Assembly (NCBI RefSeq): GCF_047238125.1
Contig: NZ_JBDFMH010000001.1
Span: 3,348,001 to 3,412,000, forward strand
Origin: JBDFMH01 sp047238125
GTDB taxonomy: Bacteria > Pseudomonadota > Alphaproteobacteria > Sphingomonadales > Sphingomonadaceae
Direction: 5' to 3'
DNA length: 64,000 nucleotides
Shown: in pieces, positions 16,911 to 23,783 of the stretch
How positions within the stretch are numbered: the stretch's first letter is position 1
How the letters are laid out: each line of letters starts with the position of its first letter
The notes under the pieces: model-generated
Database searches by the model: none
What the model was told of the DNA's origin: nothing
Seen by the model: only the letters and a program-made list of their open reading frames with translations
Translations under genes and position numbers: made by a program

Positions 16911-17984
16911 TCAAACCCTTGCGGAGCGCCGCCAGAGCGCGGTGGCGAGTGCGCGTATCGGGCCGGGGATAACGGCGCGCATCACCAGGCAGTCAATCAG
17001 GTCCGGCCCGGCTTCCGCGCCGATCGTGGCCTTGTAGCCGCTGTCGCCCGCGCCCCAATCAACGCGGGTGATCCCGGCCGCCATCGCGCGCACCAGGCTG
17101 CGATACTGGAGGCACTTGCCCGGGCTGTGCTTGGCGAAGGCGGGATCATAGCTGTTGGCGATCGCATAGCGCGTATCGCCGCAATCGAGATCGAACGAAA
17201 AGGCGATCGGCACGCCGGCGACGTAGAGGATCGCGGCATGGAGGCGCGCGGCGGCGGCGGGATCGGCGATCAGCGCCTGCCAGTGGGCGCGGTTGGCGGG
17301 CGCCAGGAACTTCGCGTCGCGGCTGCCGGCATGCCAGCTCTTCGCCTCGATCGAGGCAAGATCGTCGAGGATTGCGGGCGACCAATCCGCACCGGTGACA
17401 TGACGCCAGTCCAGCCCGCCGTGCTGGGCGAGATGCTTTTCGTGGAAGCGGTTCTTGCGCAGCGTACTGCCGCGCGGCCAGCCGCCATCCGCTGCCAGCG
17501 CACCCATGTCGAGGATGTGGGTGGTGGCGATGCGGCGCTCCGCGATCCGCCAGCCGGCCATGGGCGCCGCCCGGCGCAGCGCGGCGAGCGCGGGATCGTC
17601 TTCGGGCAGCGGGCCGATCCGCCAGGCGATGCCCAGCGCGGCGCGCGCGGCGCGATCGGCCAGCAGCGCCTCCAGCGCGCCGGCGGATGCCGCACCTGCG
17701 ATCGTGAAGCTGCGGAACGGCCAGTAATGGCCGATGACTTCCTGGATCCCGCCGCGGCCGCGCGCGATGGGCAATGCGACCTGTCCGGTGCCCGCGGCAT
17801 CCCGCACGACGATCGTGCGTGGGCGGCTGCCCGGCGCGGCGGCGGCGCGATACCAGGCGGCATCGAGGAAGCGGTGGCGCGGCGGGGCGATCAGCGCGAC
17901 ATCAGTCGCCGCCGGATCGATCCCGTCGCAGACCGTGATCTCGATCGCCGCCGGTTGCGCCGGCGCGAAGGGCTTCATGTCCAT
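16911..17984 (-). CDS. GNAT-fold acetyltransferase (CelD/BioF2-like)
   Basis: 357 residues from ATG 17984. The C-terminal part looks like the acetyltransferase-6/CelD domain: a first half ending in RKNRFHEKHLAQHG and LDDLASIEAKSWHAG, then AHWQALIADPAAAARLHAAILYVAGVPIAFSFDLDCGDTRY, and the closing CLQYRSLVRAMAAGITRVDWGAGDSGYK. Members transfer acyl groups to sugars or lipids in exopolysaccharide contexts, but no substrate can be inferred here because the neighbours are unrelated. The frame is open upstream to 18080, but that stretch has no domain. Confidence 0.75.
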   Translation of the reverse strand: MDMKPFAPAQPAAIEITVCDGIDPAATDVALIAPPRHRFLDAAWYRAAAAPGSRPRTIVVRDAAGTGQVALPIARGRGGIQEVIGHYWPFRSFTIAGAASAGALEALLADRAARAALGIAWRIGPLPEDDPALAALRRAAPMAGWRIAERRIATTHILDMGALAADGGWPRGSTLRKNRFHEKHLAQHGGLDWRHVTGADWSPAILDDLASIEAKSWHAGSRDAKFLAPANRAHWQALIADPAAAARLHAAILYVAGVPIAFSFDLDCGDTRYAIANSYDPAFAKHSPGKCLQYRSLVRAMAAGITRVDWGAGDSGYKATIGAEAGPDLIDCLVMRAVIPGPIRALATALWRRSARV

Positions 17985-18091
17985 CCTGCTCACGCCGTGG
18001 TTACGCGCAGCCTTGTGGCAGGCGGCGGTTGCGATGCGGTTAAGTGTAGAGCCGCTTGACGGCGCCACCGGTGCGACCACACGGTATCGCG

Positions 18092-18553
18092 ATGGAACTG
18101 ACCGTGCCTGCCGTGAGCCAGCTCGCCCACACCATCCAGCTTGCGGTGGCGCCGGTGTTCCTGCTGGCCGGGATCAGCGGCTTCCTTAACGTGGCCGCGG
18201 GGCGGCTGGCCCGCGTAGTCGACCGGGCCCGCGTGCTTGAGCGCGAATTCACCGCGGCCGACCATCCCGAACATGGCCGGCAGGTATGGGAGCTGCGGCT
18301 GCTGGACAAGCGGATCAGCCTGGCGAACTGGGCGATCTTCCTGTGCACTGCCAGCGCGGTGATGATCTGCGCTGTGGTGGCGGGGCTGTTCGTGACGTCG
18401 CTTGCCGGGCTGGGCTTCGGCCGCACGATGGCAGTGATGTTCATCGTGGCGATGCTGCTGCTGATCTTCGGGCTTGCACTGTTCCTGGTCGAGGTGCGCT
18501 ACGCATCCTACACGATCCGCGTGCGCGACGAGCTGCTGGAGCGGCGGCGTTGA
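18092..18553 (+). CDS. DUF2721 membrane protein
   Basis: 153-residue inner-membrane protein with three hydrophobic segments (about 14-35, 75-98, 103-128) and a conserved cytosolic loop, NVAAGRLARVVDRARVLE, matching the DUF2721 family. Function unknown. ATG 18092 was chosen because it starts the family-conserved region. It overlaps the next gene by four bases (TTGA at 18550), so the run 18092-19864 is a likely operon of small membrane and exported proteins. Confidence 0.8.
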   Translation: MELTVPAVSQLAHTIQLAVAPVFLLAGISGFLNVAAGRLARVVDRARVLEREFTAADHPEHGRQVWELRLLDKRISLANWAIFLCTASAVMICAVVAGLFVTSLAGLGFGRTMAVMFIVAMLLLIFGLALFLVEVRYASYTIRVRDELLERRR

Positions 18554-18960
18554 TCGCCCCCGCCACCGAACGCCGGCTGCTGCAGATCGCGGTCGCGATC
18601 GCGTGCCTGGTGCCGCTGTCGATGGGATCGCAGAGCGTCATCCGCGGCGTCGCGGTGCTGAAGGGCGCGCCGCTGCCGCCGCCGCCCGATCTCGACAGCC
18701 ATTTCCGCTATGTCTCGGGCATCTTCCTGGCGCTGGGGATCGCCTTTGCCACCACCTTGCCGCGGATCGAGGCGATGGGCGAACGTTTCCGTCTGCTGGG
18801 GCTGATGGTGGTGGCGGGCGGGCTGGCGCGAGCGCTGTCGTGGGCGATGGTCGGCGCGCCATCGGCGGGGCACCGGTTCGGGCTGGTAATGGAACTGGGC
18901 GTGGTGCCGCTGCTAATGTGGTGGCAGGCGCGGGTGGCGCGGACGTGCGGCGCGCGCTGA
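18550..18960 (+). CDS. DUF4345 membrane protein
   Basis: 136 residues from TTG 18550, which overlaps the preceding stop. Four membrane segments are predicted. The DUF4345-like core is DLDSHFRYVSGIFLALGIAFATTLPRIEAMGERFRLLGLMVVAGGLAR, read in pieces from about residue 45 on. The family is uncharacterised. It overlaps the following gene's GTG start by 16 bases. Confidence 0.7.
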   Translation: MIAPATERRLLQIAVAIACLVPLSMGSQSVIRGVAVLKGAPLPPPPDLDSHFRYVSGIFLALGIAFATTLPRIEAMGERFRLLGLMVVAGGLARALSWAMVGAPSAGHRFGLVMELGVVPLLMWWQARVARTCGAR

Positions 18961-19469
18961 TCGCCGCCTTGCTGCTTGCCGCGCCCGGGCCGGCGCTGGC
19001 CGATCGCACCACCATGATCCGCCCGATCCAGCCGGCGGCGCGCGGTCAGGCGGCGGATGCGGTGGCGGTGGCGATCAGCGGCAGCGCCGCCACTTCGATC
19101 GCCGACGATACCGAGATCGCCCGCTACCGAACGGTCGTGGCCGATGCGGTTCGCGCGGCGCTGGCGGCGGGCGAGACGCCGGGCATCGAGATCGCGATCA
19201 CCATCGACACGCTGGTCGTCGCCGATGGCGGCGCCGCCTTCCTGAATGCGCCCGACCGGATCGCCGGGCTGGTGGAGCTGTTCGAGACGCCGGAGCGGCG
19301 CCCGATCGGCATGCTCTACATCGACATCGAGAACCGGCATCCCGGGCTCGTCGGCGTGGCGCTGCGCGGCGTGAAGGTGCGCGAGACGCTGGCGCGCGAG
19401 TTCGCCGTGCGGCTGGCGAAGGCGATGGGCGTCAAGGCCAAGCGCGCACCGGGGGGGAAGGGCAGATGA
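18945..19469 (+). CDS. Exported hypothetical protein
   Basis: 174 residues from GTG 18945. A signal peptide (LIAALLLAAPGPALA) precedes a soluble mixed alpha/beta domain: VAVAISGSAATSIADD, GIEIAITIDTLVVADGG, IGMLYIDIENRHPGLVG, ETLAREFAVRLAKAMGV. No family recognised. Overlaps on both sides (16 bases upstream, four downstream) place it firmly in the operon starting with the DUF2721 gene. Confidence 0.65.
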   Translation: MRRALIAALLLAAPGPALADRTTMIRPIQPAARGQAADAVAVAISGSAATSIADDTEIARYRTVVADAVRAALAAGETPGIEIAITIDTLVVADGGAAFLNAPDRIAGLVELFETPERRPIGMLYIDIENRHPGLVGVALRGVKVRETLAREFAVRLAKAMGVKAKRAPGGKGR

Positions 19470-19864
19470 CAGAGCGAACGGCCATGTGCAGCTGCGGCCA
19501 GCTGCGGCTGACGGTAACGGGCGATCCGGTGCGGATCTCGATCTGCCACTGCCTCGAATGCCAGAAGCGCACCGGCAGCGTGTTCGCCGCCCAGGCCCGG
19601 TTCCGGCGCGCGGACGTGGCGGCCACCGGGCGATCGACGCTCTGGTCGCGGACCGGGGACAGCGGTGGCACGGCGACCTTCCATTTCTGCCCGGACTGCG
19701 GATCGACCGTCTGGTGGGAGCCGGCGGAGATGCCGGATTACGTACTAGTGGCGGCGGGCGCGTTCGCTGATCCGACCTTCCCGCCGCCGACCGTGTCGGT
19801 CTACGAAGGCCGGATGCACGCATGGGTCATGGCGGCGGAGACTCTGCCGATGATTCACGACTGA
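19466..19864 (+). CDS. GFA-family zinc protein (glutathione-dependent formaldehyde-activating-like)
   Basis: 132-residue protein with the GFA fold's zinc ligands: CSCGQL near residue 8, CHCLECQKRTGS at about 28-39, and FCPDCGSTVWWE at about 69-80. The ending AGAFADPTFPPPTVSVYEGRMHAWV is typical. The founding member was reported to help form S-hydroxymethylglutathione, but most relatives, including this one, have no proven reaction. It overlaps the previous gene by four bases (ATGA). Confidence 0.88.
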   Translation: MTERTAMCSCGQLRLTVTGDPVRISICHCLECQKRTGSVFAAQARFRRADVAATGRSTLWSRTGDSGGTATFHFCPDCGSTVWWEPAEMPDYVLVAAGAFADPTFPPPTVSVYEGRMHAWVMAAETLPMIHD

Positions 19865-20009
19865 GCGCAATTCCTGAAAGCCTGCCCAGGATCGACGTTG
19901 CTCGCGACGGAGATGAATCTATGCCGAAGCCGCTTCTTTCGCTTCTCTCTGTAGAGCTGGCGCGACAACGCCGCCATCCTGTGGCGATCACGCATGGCAG
20001 CGGGTTTCT

Positions 20010-20528
20010 ATGAGGTTCGCAATGATCCGTCTTCTGCCAGTCCTTGTCGTCGCGCTGGCAGTTGATCCGGTCGGCGTCGGCATCGGCAAGGCACAAGTTG
20101 CAACGCTGCCCTGTCCGCTCACCGCATCTTACCGGAAGGACAATGCCTTTGCGCGGATCATCCGCGGCGAATTGCCTGCCTCCCTGATCGCCGCGGACAA
20201 GCGCGTCATCGCAATCATCCCGCTGGATTGGGAGCATCCGGGGCATGCGCTCGTGATCCCCAAAGCAGCCGTGCGCAATCTGGACGACTTGAGCGACCGC
20301 GACGCTCTTGCGATGCTGCACATGATCAAGCGGGTTGCCGCCGCGCAGCAGCGCGCGCTGGGCAGTAGCGGCTATTCGTTGCAGCAGAACAATGGCAGTC
20401 GGCAGGACGTCTGCCATCTGCACGTTCACGTCATCCCCAACACTGCCGCAGTTCCGAGGGTCCGTGCCACGCGCGCCGAGATGGATGCGATGGCGGAGCG
20501 GCTGCGGGCCGCCCTCCCATCACGCTGA
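20010..20528 (+). CDS. Exported HIT-family hydrolase-like protein
   Basis: 172 residues. A signal-like N-terminus (MIRLLPVLVVALAVDPVGVG) precedes a histidine-triad domain: YRKDNAFARIIRGELPASLI, GHALVIPKAAVRNLDDL, and the triad CHLHVHVIPN near residues 132-141 (HLHVHV). HIT proteins hydrolyse nucleotide phosphoramidates or dinucleotides and are normally cytosolic, so a secreted one is unusual. The start is ATG 20010; an internal ATG at 20022 would still leave the hydrophobic segment. Upstream spacing suggests it has its own promoter. Confidence 0.8.
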   Translation: MRFAMIRLLPVLVVALAVDPVGVGIGKAQVATLPCPLTASYRKDNAFARIIRGELPASLIAADKRVIAIIPLDWEHPGHALVIPKAAVRNLDDLSDRDALAMLHMIKRVAAAQQRALGSSGYSLQQNNGSRQDVCHLHVHVIPNTAAVPRVRATRAEMDAMAERLRAALPSR

Positions 20529-20627
20529 GCGCAGTGCGTCCAACTTCGAGCGCGCGAACGCCCACGGAAGAACAAGGATTACACCCGCGCCATGCGAGAA
20601 GGGCAATCGCGTCAGGCAGATCCCTCC

Positions 20628-20666
20628 AAAACAAGTAAGACCGCCGGGGCGGGTGCCCCGACGGTC
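20628..20666 (-). terminator. Strong hairpin downstream of the 18-codon ORF
   Basis: On the minus strand GACCGTCGGGGC and GCCCCGGCGGTC pair over 12 bp (one G-T) around ACCC, followed by TTACTTGTTTT. A second small hairpin, GGCCGG-ACCT-CCGGCC, lies at 20680-20695. Likely terminator of the transcript carrying the small ORF 20718-20774. Confidence 0.65.
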
Positions 20667-20717
20667 TCGCATGGTCAGCGGCCGGAGGTCCGGCCCGGGA
20701 GACCTTGGGTCAGCGGT

Positions 20718-20774
20718 TTACCGCGACATCCCCCGAACGAACTGCACCGACTTCCCAACTGAACCATGAGACAT
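20718..20774 (-). CDS. 18-residue peptide with near-perfect Shine-Dalgarno
   Basis: MSHGSVGKSVQFVRGMSR, 18 residues, ATG to TAA. The ribosome-binding site is exceptional: AAAGGAGGTGATCC is fully complementary to the usual 16S rRNA 3' end, and GGAGG sits seven bases from the ATG. A strong hairpin follows 50 bp downstream. The transcript start would lie in the AT-rich region 20800-20880, which contains a perfect palindrome. No function is known. It could be a highly translated micropeptide, a leader peptide, or a ribosome-sequestering element. An upstream in-frame ATG at 20795 would put the Shine-Dalgarno inside the gene and is unlikely. Confidence 0.6.
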   Translation of the reverse strand: MSHGSVGKSVQFVRGMSR

Positions 20775-20833
20775 CGGATCACCTCCTTTCGCCATGTTGA
20801 AGACAGAGGGAACATGAGTCGTCCGCGGCTTGC

Positions 20834-20848
20834 GAACAAGACTTGTTC
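20834..20848. repeat. Perfect 15-bp palindrome next to a T-tract
   Basis: GAACAAG-A-CTTGTTC, followed on the plus strand by TTCTTTTTTT. It lies 60 bp upstream of the 18-residue ORF. It may be an operator for that unit or a weak plus-strand terminator. Confidence 0.45.
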
Positions 20849-20890
20849 TTCTTTTTTTCGACGATAAGATTCTGCGCTTCGCCGTGCGGA

Positions 20891-21415
20891 TCAGCCGCGG
20901 CAATCCTCGATCACGCGCGCCATCGCCGGCCAGGCCGGCAACGCCATCCGCGCGCCATTGCCCAGCCGCACCACGATCCGCCCCTGGCTGAAGGCGATGC
21001 GATCGAGAAACGGATCCCGCGCGGTCAGGACGACCGCGGCGCGCGGGCCGGGGGCCACATCGAAGCGGCGCTCGGCAGACGAAGTGGTGATCGTGAGCGG
21101 GGTGGCGGCGGCGACCGCGCCCGCGCGCGACAGGGTGACGCTGCGCTGGCCAAGATCGCAGCGCAGCAGGAAATCGGAATCGGCGCCGGGGCGACCGAAC
21201 AGCGCCGTGGTGCCGCCGGCATCGCGGACATAGACCCAGTCGCCTGCCGCCAGCGGCAGATCGCGCCAGTCCTGCGGTTCGGGCGGCGGCGGGGGCGGGG
21301 CGGGAGCGGGCGCCGGTGCAGGCGGCGGGGCCACCGGTTTCGGCACCGGCGCGCAAGTCGCCAGCACGGCAAGCGGCGCGGCGACGATCCAGCGGGGCAG
21401 GCGGAAAGGCTTCAT
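20891..21415 (-). CDS. Pro/Ala-rich exported protein, possible lipoprotein
   Basis: 174 residues. The signal peptide ends in AVLATCAPV, a poor lipobox because of Thr before Cys, so lipidation is uncertain. A Pro/Ala-rich linker of about 30 residues follows (PPPAPAPAPAPPPPPPEP). A beta-rich domain comes next: DWVYVRDAGGTTALFGRPG, FLLRCDLGQRSVTLSRAG, and an Arg/Val-rich end with two late Cys-containing strands. No family name assigned. ATG 21415; the open frame extends far upstream only because it is antisense to the amidohydrolase. Confidence 0.7.
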   Translation of the reverse strand: MKPFRLPRWIVAAPLAVLATCAPVPKPVAPPPAPAPAPAPPPPPPEPQDWRDLPLAAGDWVYVRDAGGTTALFGRPGADSDFLLRCDLGQRSVTLSRAGAVAAATPLTITTSSAERRFDVAPGPRAAVVLTARDPFLDRIAFSQGRIVVRLGNGARMALPAWPAMARVIEDCRG

Positions 21416-21529
21416 TGCCGCCACGCCTAGCGGTTCGCCGGCGCTGCTGTCACCCCTTGGCATGCAAGCGGACTGGCGGTCGGTCGCGATGCGGCTATGG
21501 TCCGCCGCAAACAAGGGGAGCTTCCGCCG

Positions 21530-22834
21530 ATGTCGCGCACTGCCATTCTCGCCGCCCTGCTGACGGCAACGCCGCTGGCCGCTCAAGTGCCCACCGCATC
21601 CGCGCCGCTGATCGCAGTGCAGGCCGGCACGCTGATCGACCGGCCGGGCAAGCCGCCGCGGCGGAACGCCACCGTGCTGGTGCGTGGCGGCCGGATCGAG
21701 GCAGTGCAGGACGGTTTCCAGGCGCCGGAGGGTGCCACCGTGATCGACCTGCGCGACCGCACGGTGCTGCCCGGCTTGATCGATTCGCATGTCCATCTGA
21801 GCTCCGACCGTGCGGGCAACGAGGGCGCGCTGGCCGAATTTACCGACAGTCCGCAGCTGGCGGCGTACGAGACGCTGTGGAACGCACGCAAGACGCTGGA
21901 GGCGGGGTTCACCACCGTGCGCAACCTGGGCGATGCCGGCGGCACGCTGGCGCTGCGCGATGCGATCGCGCGCGGCTGGGCGGTCGGGCCGCGCATCATG
22001 GATGCCGGGCGATCCATCTCCACCACCTCCGGCCATATGGACGGGCGGCTGGGGCTCTCCGACGAGATCGTCGAGCATTTCCCCGCGCCCGAAAATCTGT
22101 GCGACGGGGCTGAGGATTGCCGCAAGGCGGTGCGCCGCCAGATCGGCCGCGGCGCCGACGTGATCAAGATCGCGACCACCGGCGGCGTGAACAGCCGGAT
22201 CGGTGCCGGGCTGGGCCAGCAGATGTTCGACGACGAGGCCAAGGCGATCGTTGATACCGCGCACCTCTATGGCAAGAAGGTGGCGGTGCATGCGCACGGC
22301 GCGGACGGCATCGCGGTGGCACTGCGCGCGGGCGCGGATTCGATCGAGCATGGCACGCTGATGAACGACGAGGACATCCGGCTCTTCAAGCAGACCGGCG
22401 CCTATTACGTGCCGACGCTATCGACCGTGAACGGCTATCTGGAACGGATCGCCAAGGACCCCAACGCTTATTCGCCCGAGGTGCGCGCCAAGATCGACTG
22501 GCGGATCTCGATCACCGGCAAGGCGCTGGAAAAGGCGGTGCCGGCGGGCGTGAAGATCGCCTTCGGCACCGATGCCGGCGTGTCCAAGCATGGCCGAAAC
22601 GCGGACGAGTTCGAACTGATGGTAAAGCACGGGATGACGCCTGCGGGCGCGATCCAGGCGGCAACGGTGAACGCCGCGGACCTGCTGGGTCTGGCCAAGG
22701 AGATCGGCACGCTGGAGCCGGGCAAGGCCGCGGACCTGATCGCAGTGGCGGGCGATCCGCTGGGCGACGTACGCGTACTGAAGCAGGTGGGCTTCGTGAT
22801 GAAGGGCGGCGCGGTGGTGAAGGACCTGCGCTGA
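21530..22834 (+). CDS. Exported metal-dependent amidohydrolase (imidazolonepropionase/prolidase-like)
   Basis: 434 residues. A signal peptide (ILAALLTATPLAA) precedes an amidohydrolase-superfamily TIM barrel. Metal ligands are visible as the HxH pair in DSHVHLSSD (about residues 85-93), a Lys in VIKIATTGGVNS, a His in AVHAHGADG, a His in SIEHGTLM and an Asp in AFGTDAGVSKHG. It resembles periplasmic peptidases and imidazolonepropionase-like hydrolases of the family that includes Xaa-Pro dipeptidases. The substrate cannot be told. The start ATG 21530 is preceded by GGGGAG. It converges on the next gene with a four-base gap. Confidence 0.88.
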   Translation: MSRTAILAALLTATPLAAQVPTASAPLIAVQAGTLIDRPGKPPRRNATVLVRGGRIEAVQDGFQAPEGATVIDLRDRTVLPGLIDSHVHLSSDRAGNEGALAEFTDSPQLAAYETLWNARKTLEAGFTTVRNLGDAGGTLALRDAIARGWAVGPRIMDAGRSISTTSGHMDGRLGLSDEIVEHFPAPENLCDGAEDCRKAVRRQIGRGADVIKIATTGGVNSRIGAGLGQQMFDDEAKAIVDTAHLYGKKVAVHAHGADGIAVALRAGADSIEHGTLMNDEDIRLFKQTGAYYVPTLSTVNGYLERIAKDPNAYSPEVRAKIDWRISITGKALEKAVPAGVKIAFGTDAGVSKHGRNADEFELMVKHGMTPAGAIQAATVNAADLLGLAKEIGTLEPGKAADLIAVAGDPLGDVRVLKQVGFVMKGGAVVKDLR

Positions 22835-22838
22835 TCGG

Positions 22839-23093
22839 TCAGGGGAGCGCGCGGCGACCTTTCGCGATCCGCCACAGCCCCCACAGCCCGATGCCGGCCC
22901 ATGCCACGTTCAGCGTGGCGGACGGCATCGCGCCGTTCCAGCCGCTGTTCAAGACGAAGCAGAGCGCGGCGACGACGTTCATCGCCTGATAGCGGCTGCT
23001 GTCGGCCCCCAGCCGCCCGGTTGACAGCAGCAGATAGGCAGCGAGGATCAGCGCCGCGCCGAACCAGCCGATGATCTCGATCGCGAGGGTCAT
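22839..23093 (-). CDS. CBU_0592-family small membrane protein
   Basis: 84 residues with three membrane segments: IIGWFGAALILAAYLLLS, YQAMNVVAALCFVLNSGWNG and LNVAWAGIGLWGLWRIAKG. The pattern fits the small membrane family often labelled CBU_0592, function unknown. ATG 23093 overlaps the upstream stop by four bases, so it is translated after the M15-like gene. Confidence 0.75.
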   Translation of the reverse strand: MTLAIEIIGWFGAALILAAYLLLSTGRLGADSSRYQAMNVVAALCFVLNSGWNGAMPSATLNVAWAGIGLWGLWRIAKGRRALP

Positions 23094-23701
23094 GGCAGGA
23101 TGCCCGCCCATTCGGCGCTGTGATCGCCGTCGTGATTGGGCATGCCCGGACGCGTCAGGATGCGGGGCCCGCCAGGGATGTAGCTGGATATGATCCGTGC
23201 GGGCTGCTCGTGCCAGCTAATGTTGAACGCCCAGCGCACGGGGAAGAATTCGAGCGACGAGTAGGGGAGATGATCATGGATCCACCAAGCTAGTCGCTGC
23301 CAATCCCCTTCATCCGCAAAGCGCGCGTAGAAGGACGGCACGACGATGCAGGCGGTGGCTCCGCAGTGTCCGTTAGCATCGCGCAGATCCCAGATATGGC
23401 TGGCCGCATTGGCCTCGTTCGACGCGCAATTATAGCCGCGTGCGTTGCCGAGCGCGTTCACGTCGGCCGAGCGATAGGCGGATCGGATCGCAAGCCGACC
23501 GAACTTGTCCTGTAGTGGTTCCAAAAGCTCTTCGCAGAGGCGTTTGCCCGTGGCGATCGCGAGTTCGGGATTGTCCGGAATGTTAGACAGGCCATGAATG
23601 GCGGCGATGTCCGAGTAAAGGAAATCACGCATGAAGAACGTGCTGGAAAGCTGAACCCGTCCCAGATCCACGAGTTTAGCGACACTGGCCGGCTTGCGCA
23701 T
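23090..23701 (-). CDS. Peptidase M15-like protein
   Basis: 203-residue cytosolic protein resembling peptidase M15/D-Ala-D-Ala carboxypeptidase-like domains. Visible parts are LAIRSAYRSADVNALGN (substrate-binding Arg/Ser region, about residues 68-84), ASHIWDLRD (candidate zinc His and Asp) and WIHDHLPYSSLEFFPVRWAFNISWHE (second candidate His site). No signal peptide is seen, so a cell-wall role is doubtful; phage and genomic-island relatives of this shape exist. Base composition is somewhat lower in GC than the neighbours. It overlaps the downstream membrane gene by four bases. Confidence 0.6.
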   Translation of the reverse strand: MRKPASVAKLVDLGRVQLSSTFFMRDFLYSDIAAIHGLSNIPDNPELAIATGKRLCEELLEPLQDKFGRLAIRSAYRSADVNALGNARGYNCASNEANAASHIWDLRDANGHCGATACIVVPSFYARFADEGDWQRLAWWIHDHLPYSSLEFFPVRWAFNISWHEQPARIISSYIPGGPRILTRPGMPNHDGDHSAEWAGILP

Positions 23702-23738
23702 CGCCGATCCTGAAGGCCCTATGGTTGGCTCTTGGTCG

Positions 23739-23762
23739 TCACCCCGGTTTTCACCGGGGTGA
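23739..23762. terminator. Symmetric hairpin after aconitase gene
   Basis: TCACCCCGGT-TTTC-ACCGGGGTGA forms a perfect 10-bp stem between the aconitase stop and the start of the M15-like gene. There is no T-tract, so it may be a weak terminator or an mRNA-stabilising stem. Confidence 0.5.
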
Positions 23763-23783
23763 TGAGGCGGAGGAGCCGGCTTC

